Shown: positions 35,096 through 42,762 of the stretch, piece after piece
How the letters are laid out: every line of letters begins with the position of its first letter
Numbering within the stretch: the stretch's first letter is position 1
Assembly: GCF_042646425.1 (NCBI RefSeq)
Contig: NZ_JBHRTR010000028.1
Location: forward strand, 372,001 to 436,000
Length of the DNA stretch: 64,000 nucleotides
Reading direction: 5' to 3'
Source of the DNA: Marinibaculum pumilum
GTDB taxonomy: Bacteria > Pseudomonadota > Alphaproteobacteria > Ferrovibrionales > Ferrovibrionaceae
Notes under the pieces: generated by a model
The model's database searches: none
Seen by the model: the letters and a program-made list of their open reading frames with translations, nothing else
Told to the model about the DNA's origin: nothing
Position numbers and translations under genes: made by a program

Positions 35096-36094
35096 CTAGA
35101 CTGCGATCCCCGGAACGGGCGCGCCGCCGGCCGGCGCCAGGCCGCGAGCCTCCGACGGCGTGCGGCCGAAATGCGCCTTGTAGTGGCGGCTGAACTGGGC
35201 GTGGTCGCCGAAGCCCCAGCGATGCGCCAGCTCCGCGATGCTGCCGCGGCGCCCCGCCGCCTGCCGCAGTTCCCGGTCGCAGGCCTCCAGCCGTTGCTCG
35301 CGGATCCAGCGCCCGACCGTGGTGCCGCTGGCGCGGAACAGGCCGTGCAGGTAGCGGGTGGAGATGCCGCAGGCCCCGGCGATGCGGTCCGGCGCCAGCT
35401 CCGGGTCCGGCAGGTTCTGGCGGATATAGCGTTCGACCCGCGCCAGATGCGCCGCCTGCACGCTGCCCTGGTCGCTGCCCAGGACCCGATCGTCCTGCTC
35501 CAGCGCCAGGGCGAGCAGTTCCACGATGCTCTGGGTCAGCCGGCCATGGTCGTCGGTGCCGGCCTCCGACAGCCGCTGCGGCATCATCCGCAGCATGTCG
35601 AACAGCAGGGCGCCGATGCCGCGGCTGGCGTCAAAGGCATAGGGTGCGAACTTCTCAACCGGGCCGACATGCCAGCGCAGCAGTGCCGCCCGCACCCGCA
35701 GCACCCACAGCTCGTCCGGCGCCAGCTGGGTGAAGCGATAAGGCAGGTGCGCCATCTCGATGAAGAACTGCTGCGGCCGGCAGGCCAGCCGGATCCGCTC
35801 CTGCTCGAAATGCAGCTCGGACCGGCCGGCGAAGGTGATCAGCAGCCGTTCGTCGGTATCGCTCCGGATATGGCTGCGGTCGCGGACATAGTCGACCGGC
35901 TCGGAATCGATCCGGGTCAGGGAGATATCCCCCAGGTCCCAGTTCTGCAGCTCGCCCCGGAACCGGTCGGGATTGCCCGGCCTGGCATTCAGCGGAAACA
36001 GCGCCGACGTGATCGCATCGTGCCAGATGCGGGCCCTGTCGACCGGCGCCGCAGCCGCGGCCTGGCCGTCCCCGACAGAGCAAAGCTTGGGCAT
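35096..36094 (-). CDS. AraC-family transcriptional regulator
   Basis: 332 residues; the ATG at 36094 has AAGGAGG eight bases upstream. Residues about 20-200 match the AraC-binding-like effector domain of aromatic-catabolism regulators (FRGELQNWDLGDISLTRI...). Residues about 225-325 hold two helix-turn-helix units (DRIAGACGISTRYLHGLFRASG and SIAELAHRWGFGDHAQFSRHYKAHFGRTPSE). It is divergent from the NicF-like/NicD-like/monooxygenase genes, so it is the likely activator of that cluster. It is convergent with ureAB (41-base gap). Confidence 0.85.
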   Translation of the reverse strand: MPKLCSVGDGQAAAAAPVDRARIWHDAITSALFPLNARPGNPDRFRGELQNWDLGDISLTRIDSEPVDYVRDRSHIRSDTDERLLITFAGRSELHFEQERIRLACRPQQFFIEMAHLPYRFTQLAPDELWVLRVRAALLRWHVGPVEKFAPYAFDASRGIGALLFDMLRMMPQRLSEAGTDDHGRLTQSIVELLALALEQDDRVLGSDQGSVQAAHLARVERYIRQNLPDPELAPDRIAGACGISTRYLHGLFRASGTTVGRWIREQRLEACDRELRQAAGRRGSIAELAHRWGFGDHAQFSRHYKAHFGRTPSEARGLAPAGGAPVPGIAV

Positions 36095-36327
36095 TGGAGC
36101 ATCCTCCTTGCCGATCTTTCGCGCAGACCGGCGGATTGCGATGCCTGCGCGCCGATATCTTGCCTGATTTCGCAAGGCGTATGCCAGCGTAGCGCCGGCG
36201 GCCGGTGCCGCAATGCCGGCCCGGCCCTGCCTCTGCGGGCCGCAAGCTTTTGTGCGGTCATCGACAAGCCCTGCCCGGGGCGCGCGGATAGCCTCCATTG
36301 CCTTGGCAACTGCAGGCAGGGATCAGG

Positions 36328-37023
36328 ATGGACCCCGCGACCACCAATGCCGGCCGGGCGGCCGCGGCGGCGGGCGACCGCGATCTTTATCGCGCGGCCG
36401 GCTTCGGCCGGCCGGTGCCGCGCGGCAAGCGGCCGGCGATCCTGGTTGTCGATTTCAGCCGCGGCTTCACCGACCCGGCGGTGCCGACCGGCGCGGACAT
36501 GGCGGAGGAACTCGCCGCCACCCGCCGTTTGCTGGACCTGGGCCGGGAGAAGGGCGTGCCGGCGGTCTTCACCACGATCGCCTTCGACGCGGCGCAGCTG
36601 GACAGCCTGCCCTGGCTGCACAAGGCACCGGGCATGGCAGCCCTGGTGCAGGGCAGCCCGCTGGTGGCCGTCGACCAGCGGCTGGCGCGCCGCCGGGAAG
36701 AGCCGCTGATCGTGAAGACCGGCGCCTCCGCCTTTTTCGGCACGCCGCTGGCTGCCCAGCTCGCCGCCTGGCGTACCGACACCGTGATCGTCACCGGTGC
36801 CACGACCAGCGGCTGCGTCCGGGCCAGCGTGGTCGATGCGATGCAGTCCGGCTTCCATGTCCTGGTGCCGCGGGACTGCGTGGCGGACCGCGCGGCGGCG
36901 CCGCACGAAGCCAACCTGTTCGACATGCAGCAGAAATATGCGGACGTGATCCCGCTGGACGAGGTGCTGGCCTATCTGGGCGGGCTGCCGGCGGCTGCCG
37001 CGGCGGAAGGAGGCAGGCTGTGA
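36328..37023 (+). CDS. Isochorismatase-fold amidohydrolase, NicF (maleamate amidase)-like
   Basis: 231 residues from the ATG at 36328, preceded by an AGGGA site. Cysteine-hydrolase triad: Asp42 (VVDFSRGFTDP), Lys130 (IVKTGASAFFG) and Cys163 (TTSGCVRASVVDA). The C-terminal block DCVADRAAAPHEANLFDMQ is shared with N-carbamoylsarcosine amidohydrolase and maleamate amidohydrolase NicF. Because the next gene resembles NicD, the preferred reading is hydrolysis of maleamate to maleate and ammonium at the end of an N-heterocycle pathway; N-carbamoylsarcosine remains possible. Its stop overlaps the next start (GTGA). Confidence 0.75.
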   Translation: MDPATTNAGRAAAAAGDRDLYRAAGFGRPVPRGKRPAILVVDFSRGFTDPAVPTGADMAEELAATRRLLDLGREKGVPAVFTTIAFDAAQLDSLPWLHKAPGMAALVQGSPLVAVDQRLARRREEPLIVKTGASAFFGTPLAAQLAAWRTDTVIVTGATTSGCVRASVVDAMQSGFHVLVPRDCVADRAAAPHEANLFDMQQKYADVIPLDEVLAYLGGLPAAAAAEGGRL

Positions 37024-37865
37024 CGGCAGACCCCGACATCGCCATCGCCGGCCGGCCCCGCGACGTGCAGGCCAACGGCCTGCGCCACCGGGTGCTGGAG
37101 TATCCGGCGGAAGGCCGCGCGACGGCCAGGGCCGAGGTGGTCATGCTGCCCGGCATCACCAGCCCGGCGGCGACAACGGACTTCCTGGCGCGGCCGATCG
37201 CGGCCCGCGGCTTCCGGGTCTGGTCGCCCGACATCCGCGGCCGCGGCGACAGCGAGGTGCCGCCGGCCGGCGGCTATGCGATGACCGACTATGCCGCCGA
37301 TGTGGCCGGCCTGGTGCAGGCGCTGGGCCTGCCGGCGCCGATCGTGATCGGCCATTCGATGGGCGCCCGTATCGCCGCCGCCCACGCCGTGCTGCACGGC
37401 GGCGCGGACCATCCCCTGCTGGTGCTGGTGGACCCGCCCGTGTCCGGCCCCGGACGCGCGCCCTATCCGACCAGCCGGGACTCGTTCCTGGCGCAGCTGC
37501 ACGAGGCAAAGGCCGGCACGACGGTGGAGGCGGTGCGCCGCTTCTACCCGAAATGGCCCGAGCGCGAGCTGCGCCTGCGCCTGCAGGTGCTGCCGAGCTG
37601 CGACGAGACGGCAGTGCTGGAGAGCTACGAAGGGTTTCACACAGAGGACTTCTTCGATCACTGGCGCCGGGTCACGCCGCCGGCGGTGCTGATCCGGGGC
37701 GCCGACAGTCCCGTCGTGCCGCCGGGTGCCGCGGCGGAACTGGCCGCCGCCAACCCGGCCGTGCCGGTGGTCGCGGTCCCGGCGGCCGGCCACATGGTGC
37801 CGTGGGACAATTTCGAGGGCTTCATCGCGGAACTGCTGCCCCGCCTGGAGGCGGCGGCGCCCTGA
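37020..37865 (+). CDS. Alpha/beta hydrolase, NicD (N-formylmaleamate deformylase)-like
   Basis: 281 residues from the GTG at 37020 with AGGAGG six bases upstream. Alpha/beta-hydrolase signatures: nucleophile Ser113 in GHSMGAR, DIRGRGDS before it, and His258 in AAGHMVPWDN. The segment LVLVDPPVSGPGRAPYP and the MLPGITSPAAT start are characteristic of NicD-like proteins, which release formate from N-formylmaleamate. Co-translation with the NicF-like gene reproduces the last deamination steps of the maleamate pathway. The ring-opening dioxygenase NicX is not in the window, so the natural substrate is not settled. Confidence 0.75.
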   Translation: MTADPDIAIAGRPRDVQANGLRHRVLEYPAEGRATARAEVVMLPGITSPAATTDFLARPIAARGFRVWSPDIRGRGDSEVPPAGGYAMTDYAADVAGLVQALGLPAPIVIGHSMGARIAAAHAVLHGGADHPLLVLVDPPVSGPGRAPYPTSRDSFLAQLHEAKAGTTVEAVRRFYPKWPERELRLRLQVLPSCDETAVLESYEGFHTEDFFDHWRRVTPPAVLIRGADSPVVPPGAAAELAAANPAVPVVAVPAAGHMVPWDNFEGFIAELLPRLEAAAP

Positions 37866-37983
37866 TCGCGCCGGGGCCTGGCGGTCGCGCGCGGCCAGGC
37901 GCAAGGCTTTGTGCTCGGATCGACAAGCCTGGCCGACAGGCGGTTGCTAGCCTGTCACATGACGGTAAAGGAGGGCCCGGCCC

Positions 37984-39045
37984 ATGGCGAAATCCAGCTG
38001 GTCCTATCTGAAGGGCGAGCGACGGATCGGCGAGTACGAGGAACTCACCCTGCGCTCCGTCGGCCATTGGTGGATCGGCGACGATCCGCAATGGCCGGAG
38101 GAAGTGCGGGAGGCGTTCCATGTCCGCTCCGAGACCGGCATCGACATCGTCGAGCCGACCCGCCTGCACCTTGGCGATCGCGGCGCCTTCCGCGACCCCT
38201 TCAAGCTGACCTATCGCAGCTACAACCTGCAGCAGGACGGCGAGGAGAAGAAGCTGGACGGGCTGATCGAGGGCGCGAAGGCGGCCGACGCCTTCGCCGG
38301 CCTGGACGGCGCGCGGCAGCCCGGCCTGGCGGCGATCCTCGACAGCTACATCCCCGGCATGCGGCACGCCTTCTGGGGCTTCAGCCTGCTGCAGACCTAC
38401 GGCGCCGCCTATACCCCGGCCGGCACCGCGATGAACGTGCTGCAGTTCCAGGCCTTCGACTGCATGCGGCATGCCCAGCGTTTCGTGGAACTGGCCTGGG
38501 AGCTGCCGCCCGGTGCCGCCGCGGGCGCGGAGGCGGAGCCCTGGATGACCTGGGCGCCGCTGCAGCCCCTGCGCCGCTTCGTGGAAATGTCGCTGTGCAA
38601 TTTCGACTGGGCGGAGAACCTGGTCCTGCTGAACCATGTCCTGCTGCCGCTGTTCCAGCCGGCGCACCATGCCCTGATGGTCGACATCCCGCGGGCGCAT
38701 GGCGACTGGGTGCTGCCGCAGTACTGGCTGCGCCTGGAGGAGGACATGAAGCGCCACATGGCCCAGGGCCGCGCCTTCGCGGCCGCGGTGATCAAGCATG
38801 ACGAGCGAAACAGGGACATCGTCCAGGACTGGATCGACCGCTGGCAGGCGCCGGCGCAGGAGGCGGCCGACGCGCTGGGGCCGGTGATCGATGCTGCGGC
38901 CGGTGCGCCGGCCTATGGGGCGATCCGGACCGAGGCCCGGGCCGCCTGGGAGGCGCAGCTGGCGGAATGCGGCCTGCAGCCGGCGGCGGCCGCTGCCGCC
39001 ACAACCGAGGGAGAGCGCGATGTCGCCGTCGGTGTTCCGGGATAA
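37984..39045 (+). CDS. Diiron monooxygenase hydroxylase beta subunit (DmpL/TmoE-like)
   Basis: 353 residues. It shows the ferritin-like beta-subunit pattern without iron ligands: DPFKLTYRSYNLQQDGEEKK, FWGFSLLQTYGAAYTPAGTAMN, FQAFDCMRHAQRF and NFDWAENLVLLNHVLLPLF. It begins the block beta - coupling protein - alpha - gamma, the order of dmpLMNO of phenol hydroxylase. The upstream gene of that operon type (dmpK) is missing. It overlaps the coupling-protein gene by 26 bases. Confidence 0.85.
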   Translation: MAKSSWSYLKGERRIGEYEELTLRSVGHWWIGDDPQWPEEVREAFHVRSETGIDIVEPTRLHLGDRGAFRDPFKLTYRSYNLQQDGEEKKLDGLIEGAKAADAFAGLDGARQPGLAAILDSYIPGMRHAFWGFSLLQTYGAAYTPAGTAMNVLQFQAFDCMRHAQRFVELAWELPPGAAAGAEAEPWMTWAPLQPLRRFVEMSLCNFDWAENLVLLNHVLLPLFQPAHHALMVDIPRAHGDWVLPQYWLRLEEDMKRHMAQGRAFAAAVIKHDERNRDIVQDWIDRWQAPAQEAADALGPVIDAAAGAPAYGAIRTEARAAWEAQLAECGLQPAAAAAATTEGERDVAVGVPG

Positions 39046-39325
39046 CAGCGGCCATGTCGCCATGGAGCTGATGAAGGGCGAGGTGGCCGACGCCGTGCTC
39101 GAGGCGGTGCGCGAAACCCATGACGGGGTCAGCGTCAGCGAACTGCCCGGCTATGTCATCATCGAGGTGAAGGGCCGGCTGGACCTGGAGGCCGAGGCGG
39201 TGCGCGACGAACTCGGCCGCGACGACTGGGTGATGACGGACCTGAACGAGATCATGCACGCCTTCGCCGGCAATGTGGAAACCTTCACGGTCGACCGGCT
39301 GGTGCTGTCGCGACCGCAGAAATGA
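39020..39325 (+). CDS. Monooxygenase coupling/effector protein (MmoB/DmpM family)
   Basis: 101 residues from the ATG at 39020 (GAGGGAG upstream), starting inside the beta-subunit gene. The pattern GHVAMELMKGEVADAVLEAV, then YVIIEVKGRLDLE and the aromatic/charged C-terminus fit the MmoB/DmpM cofactor-free effector family. These bind the hydroxylase and tune oxygen activation and coupling to NADH use. It ends four bases into the stretch preceding the alpha subunit. Confidence 0.85.
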   Translation: MSPSVFRDNSGHVAMELMKGEVADAVLEAVRETHDGVSVSELPGYVIIEVKGRLDLEAEAVRDELGRDDWVMTDLNEIMHAFAGNVETFTVDRLVLSRPQK

Positions 39326-39339
39326 CAGGAGGCGCCCCG

Positions 39340-40806
39340 ATGTCCGACCGGCCCGCAGCCCAGACCCCGCCGCGCGACATGGACAGGTACTACCGCGAAA
39401 CGTCGCGCGGGCTGTACTGGGAACCGAGCTACGTGCCGAAGGAGGGGATCTACCCGCAGCGCTATGCGCCCCAGGCCAGCCGGATCCACGTCCACAACTG
39501 GGACCAGTGGGAAGATCCGTTCCGCATGTTCTATCGCGAATATGTGCGGATCCAGGCGAAGAAGGAGACCTCCTACCACGCCATCGCCGATGCCAACCAG
39601 CGCTTCGAAGCGGCGAAGCGCATCGACCGGCGCTGGGTGGAGGGGATGAAGCTGTACATGGCGGCGCTGGCGCAGAGCGAGAATTTCAGCGCCAACCTGA
39701 TGACCCGCATGGCCCGCTTCATTCCGATGCCGTCCTTCAGCCAGGCCGCGATGTACCAGGCGATGGACGAGATGCGGCACGGCCAGAACGACGTCAACTA
39801 CATGCGCTGGCTGAACAAGCATTACGACGGCGTCGACGACTGGCTGACCTGGTTCCAGCGGCACTGGCTGTTCCAGACCGCCCGCACCTCGTTCGAGCAT
39901 CTGTTCGTCAGCGACCCGTTCGAGATGGTGATCGGCGTCAACGGCGTGTTCGAGGCGGGCTGGACCAACCTGCTGTTCGTCGCCACCCCGGCTGTGGCGG
40001 TCGCCAATGGCGATGTCATGTTCGGCCAGCACCAGCTGACCACCCAGACCGACGAGACCCGGCATATCGCCATCGGCATGACCGGGATGCGGATCCTGCT
40101 GGAGGCCGATCCCCGCAACGTGCCGGTGGTGCAGGAATGGTTCGACAAGTGGAGCTGGCTGCTGCACCGCCTGGTGGGCGCGCCGACCAGCATCTTCATC
40201 GACTATTTCGGCAAGTCGAAGGTGATGTCCTACAAGGAGGCCTTCCAGCACTACTACCTGCAGAACTATATCGGCGGCCTGATCGAGGATCTGGGGCCGC
40301 TGGGCCTGAAGCCGCCGCGCTTCCTGGACCTGATGCTGCAGGAGAACGAGATCTACAGCCACGCGGTCTGGAAGAACCTGTTCGAGGGCAAGCAGGCGCA
40401 TTTCCACCAGGTGGAGGCGCCGTCCGCCGAGGAGCGCGCCTGGTTCGCGGAGAAGTATCCGCTGTACGGCAAGCTGTACGAGCCGTTCTGGCAGGCGCAT
40501 GACGGCGGCGACCCGCTGGACGTGAACGCGCCGCCGCTGCACTGCAAGGTCTGCCAGTTCCCGCTGATGATGGTGGATGCGGAGAACAAGCCGATGTTCC
40601 GCCACCGTCATCATGACGGCCCGGACGGCGGGCAGGAGCTCTATTTCTGCTCGGAGGCCTGCGACTGGATCTACGGCCTGGATCCGGAGAAGTACCTGCG
40701 CATGCTGACCCAGGACGAGATGCTGGCCCGCGGCCTGCTGCAGCCCGACCAGATGCCCCGCTTCTGGGGCCTGGAGCATGCCAATACCGGCGAACTGCAC
40801 CGCTGA
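39340..40806 (+). CDS. Diiron monooxygenase hydroxylase alpha subunit (DmpN/TmoA-like)
   Basis: 488 residues. The ATG at 39340 is preferred to that at 39322 because AGGAGG lies seven bases upstream. All six diiron ligands are present at canonical spacing: Glu114, Glu144, His147 (DEMRHGQ), Glu205, Glu239 and His242 (DETRHIA). A C-terminal YHS-type zinc segment (CKVCQF... FCSEACDW, residues about 400-450) matches phenol hydroxylase/toluene monooxygenase alpha subunits. It hydroxylates an organic substrate with O2. The substrate is unknown; the neighbouring NicD/NicF-like genes suggest an aromatic N-heterocycle. Confidence 0.88.
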   Translation: MSDRPAAQTPPRDMDRYYRETSRGLYWEPSYVPKEGIYPQRYAPQASRIHVHNWDQWEDPFRMFYREYVRIQAKKETSYHAIADANQRFEAAKRIDRRWVEGMKLYMAALAQSENFSANLMTRMARFIPMPSFSQAAMYQAMDEMRHGQNDVNYMRWLNKHYDGVDDWLTWFQRHWLFQTARTSFEHLFVSDPFEMVIGVNGVFEAGWTNLLFVATPAVAVANGDVMFGQHQLTTQTDETRHIAIGMTGMRILLEADPRNVPVVQEWFDKWSWLLHRLVGAPTSIFIDYFGKSKVMSYKEAFQHYYLQNYIGGLIEDLGPLGLKPPRFLDLMLQENEIYSHAVWKNLFEGKQAHFHQVEAPSAEERAWFAEKYPLYGKLYEPFWQAHDGGDPLDVNAPPLHCKVCQFPLMMVDAENKPMFRHRHHDGPDGGQELYFCSEACDWIYGLDPEKYLRMLTQDEMLARGLLQPDQMPRFWGLEHANTGELHR

Positions 40807-40818
40807 GGGGGATCGAGC

Positions 40819-41088
40819 ATGGCCGTTCTGGTGCGACTGGAGAACGAGATGCCGCCGGTGCTGATCCCGCCCTATTCGCTGGGCGCGGACACGCCGGTGG
40901 CGGAGGTGATGCAGGCCGCCTGCGACTTCTTTCGGCAGGACCCGGCGACCGCCACCCTGTGGAACATGGTGACCGGCGCGCCTGTGCCGGTGGAAGGCAC
41001 CCTGGCCGATCACGGGCTGGGCGACTGGTCGGCGCTGACCCTGGGCCTGCCGCCGGGCCAGCCCTACCGCCGCACCTCGTTCGGCTGA
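40819..41088 (+). CDS. Monooxygenase gamma-type small subunit (DmpO/TmoB-like)
   Basis: 89 residues, 12 bases after the alpha subunit. The features IPPYSLGADTPVAEVMQAACDFF and the terminal LGDWSALTLGLPPGQPY resemble the end of phenol hydroxylase P4/DmpO and the ubiquitin-like TmoB. Position and size support a hydroxylase gamma subunit. Sequence similarity is modest, so DmpO versus TmoB cannot be separated by eye. Confidence 0.6.
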   Translation: MAVLVRLENEMPPVLIPPYSLGADTPVAEVMQAACDFFRQDPATATLWNMVTGAPVPVEGTLADHGLGDWSALTLGLPPGQPYRRTSFG

Positions 41089-41110
41089 CCCCCGAAAGGG
41101 ATCTGACGTC

Positions 41111-41479
41111 ATGACCGGTGAAGACGATGACGATATCGAGGTGTTCGTCTGCCTCAATGTCGACTGCAAGAGCCGTGGCGCGCAGGAGCTGCTGGACCGG
41201 CTGAACGACAGGGTGGAGGAGGCCGGGCTCGACCAGGTGGCGCCGGAACCGTATCTCTGCTTCTCCGCCTGCCAGCACGGCCCGAATGTGGTGATCCCGT
41301 CGCGGCGCTGCTGGCTCTCCGGTGTGTCGGCCGACGATGTCGACGAGGTGGTGGCCTTCCTGGCCGGCGGGCCTGAGCCGGCCCGGCTGAAGGCGAAGAA
41401 CGACCCGAAGCTGGAGAAGTTCATCTTCGACATCATCGATGCCGGCCTGCTGCCGGGCCGGGGCGACTTCTTCTCGTGA
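41111..41479 (+). CDS. Thioredoxin-like [2Fe-2S] ferredoxin (NuoE C-terminal-like)
   Basis: 122 residues. FVCLNVDC (C-x4-C) and LCFSAC (C-x3-C) about 37 residues later form the four-Cys set of thioredoxin-like ferredoxins, the fold of the NuoE cluster N1a domain. It lies between the hydroxylase genes and the NuoF-like gene and overlaps the latter by four bases (GTGA), so it should carry electrons from that dehydrogenase to the diiron centre. This replaces the plant-type ferredoxin domain of the usual DmpP reductase. Confidence 0.85.
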   Translation: MTGEDDDDIEVFVCLNVDCKSRGAQELLDRLNDRVEEAGLDQVAPEPYLCFSACQHGPNVVIPSRRCWLSGVSADDVDEVVAFLAGGPEPARLKAKNDPKLEKFIFDIIDAGLLPGRGDFFS

Positions 41480-42756
41480 CCGCATCTGCCGCCTTCCGTC
41501 CCGCCTTTCCCGCTGGCCTGCTGGCCGGCGCGCCGGAGGATTCCGACGGCGGCGAGCCGCTGGCGGCCTATCGCGAGCGCGGCGGCTATGACCTCTGGCA
41601 GGGCCTGCCGGCGGCCGATGCCGGATCGCTGCTGGCGAAGCTGCAGGCTGCCGCCCTGGCCGGCCGTGGCGGGGCGCAGTTCCCGGCGCACCGGAAACTA
41701 CGCGCGGTCCGCGACCGGCCGGGGTCGGACAAGGTCGTGGTGGTGAACGGCAGCGAGCACGAGCCGGGCTCCGTGAAGGACCGCATGCTGCTGGCGCGGC
41801 TGCCGCACCAGGTGCTGGAGGGCGCCCTGCTGGCGGCCGGCCTGGTCGGCGCCGGGCGCATCCTGGTCGCGGTGAACGCGGAGGCGCAGGCGGCGCTGGC
41901 GGCGATCCGCGCAGCGGCGGACGCATGGCGCGCCGCCTGGCCCGCGGCGGCGTCCGCCTGTGCGGTCGAGGTGGTGCCGGTGCCCGACGCCTATCTGGTG
42001 GGGGAGGAGACCGCCCTGCTGGAGGTGCTGGAGGGCCGCGAGCCGTTGCCGCGGCAGCGCCCGCCCTATCCGACCGAGGCCGGGCTGGGCGGCCGTCCGA
42101 CCCTGGTCCACAACGTGGAGACCCTGGCCTGGCTGCCGCCGGTCCTGGGGGCGGCTGCGGGGGGCATGGCGGCGTCGATGCTGTGCAGCCTGGGGCCGGA
42201 ATTCGCACATCCCGGCGTGCATGAGGTGCCGCTGGGGATGCCGCTGCGCGACCTGCTGTACGGCATCGGCGGCGGCCTGCGCGACGGTGCGGTGCTGCAG
42301 GCGGTGCAGGTCGGCGGGCCCGCTTTGGCCTTCCTGGGGCCGGACCGGTTCGACCTGCCGCTCGACGAAGCGGCGCTGCGGGCCGCGGGGAGCGGGCTGG
42401 GCTGCGGCGTGGTCCGGGGCTTCTCCGAACGGGACTGCATGATCGACGTGCTCGCCGCGCTGATGGCGTTCTTCGCCGAAGCCTCCTGCGGGCAATGCCC
42501 GGAATGCCGGATGGAGACGAACATGTGCCTGGCGATCCTGCGCCAGGTGCAGGCGGGCAAGGGCAGCGAGGCGCTGCTGGCCCGCATCCCGCAGCTGTTC
42601 GAACTGGCCGAGGGCAAGGGGCTGTGCGGCCTGATCGCCATGCCGCAGGCGCCCCTGCGCAGCGGCCTGCAGCTGTTCGAAGGCGCCTTTGCCGCCCATC
42701 TGTCGGGCGCCCCGTGCCCGGTCTGCAGGGAAAGCGTGACCCGTCTGGCCGGCTAG
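41476..42756 (+). CDS. NuoF/HoxF-like NADH dehydrogenase (FMN, 4Fe-4S) serving the monooxygenase
   Basis: 426 residues from a GTG start. It carries the complex-I 51-kDa pattern: NADH/FMN site GRGGAQFPAHRKL, VVNGSEHEPGSVKDRMLL, GEETALLEVLEG...PPYPTEAGLGGRPTLVHNVET, and the 4Fe-4S ligands SCGQCPEC with the last Cys 39 residues on (GLCGL), i.e. C-x2-C-x2-C-x39-C. It is not part of a nuo operon; it is locked by overlap to the ferredoxin and followed by the chaperonin gene. It most likely oxidises NADH for the diiron hydroxylase in place of DmpP. Confidence 0.85.
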   Translation: MTASAAFRPAFPAGLLAGAPEDSDGGEPLAAYRERGGYDLWQGLPAADAGSLLAKLQAAALAGRGGAQFPAHRKLRAVRDRPGSDKVVVVNGSEHEPGSVKDRMLLARLPHQVLEGALLAAGLVGAGRILVAVNAEAQAALAAIRAAADAWRAAWPAAASACAVEVVPVPDAYLVGEETALLEVLEGREPLPRQRPPYPTEAGLGGRPTLVHNVETLAWLPPVLGAAAGGMAASMLCSLGPEFAHPGVHEVPLGMPLRDLLYGIGGGLRDGAVLQAVQVGGPALAFLGPDRFDLPLDEAALRAAGSGLGCGVVRGFSERDCMIDVLAALMAFFAEASCGQCPECRMETNMCLAILRQVQAGKGSEALLARIPQLFELAEGKGLCGLIAMPQAPLRSGLQLFEGAFAAHLSGAPCPVCRESVTRLAG

Positions 42757-42762
42757 GCGGCG

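Noticed and set aside
41476..42756. NuoF as part of respiratory complex I.
   Set aside because: No other nuo genes lie nearby and the gene overlaps the ferredoxin gene of the monooxygenase operon.
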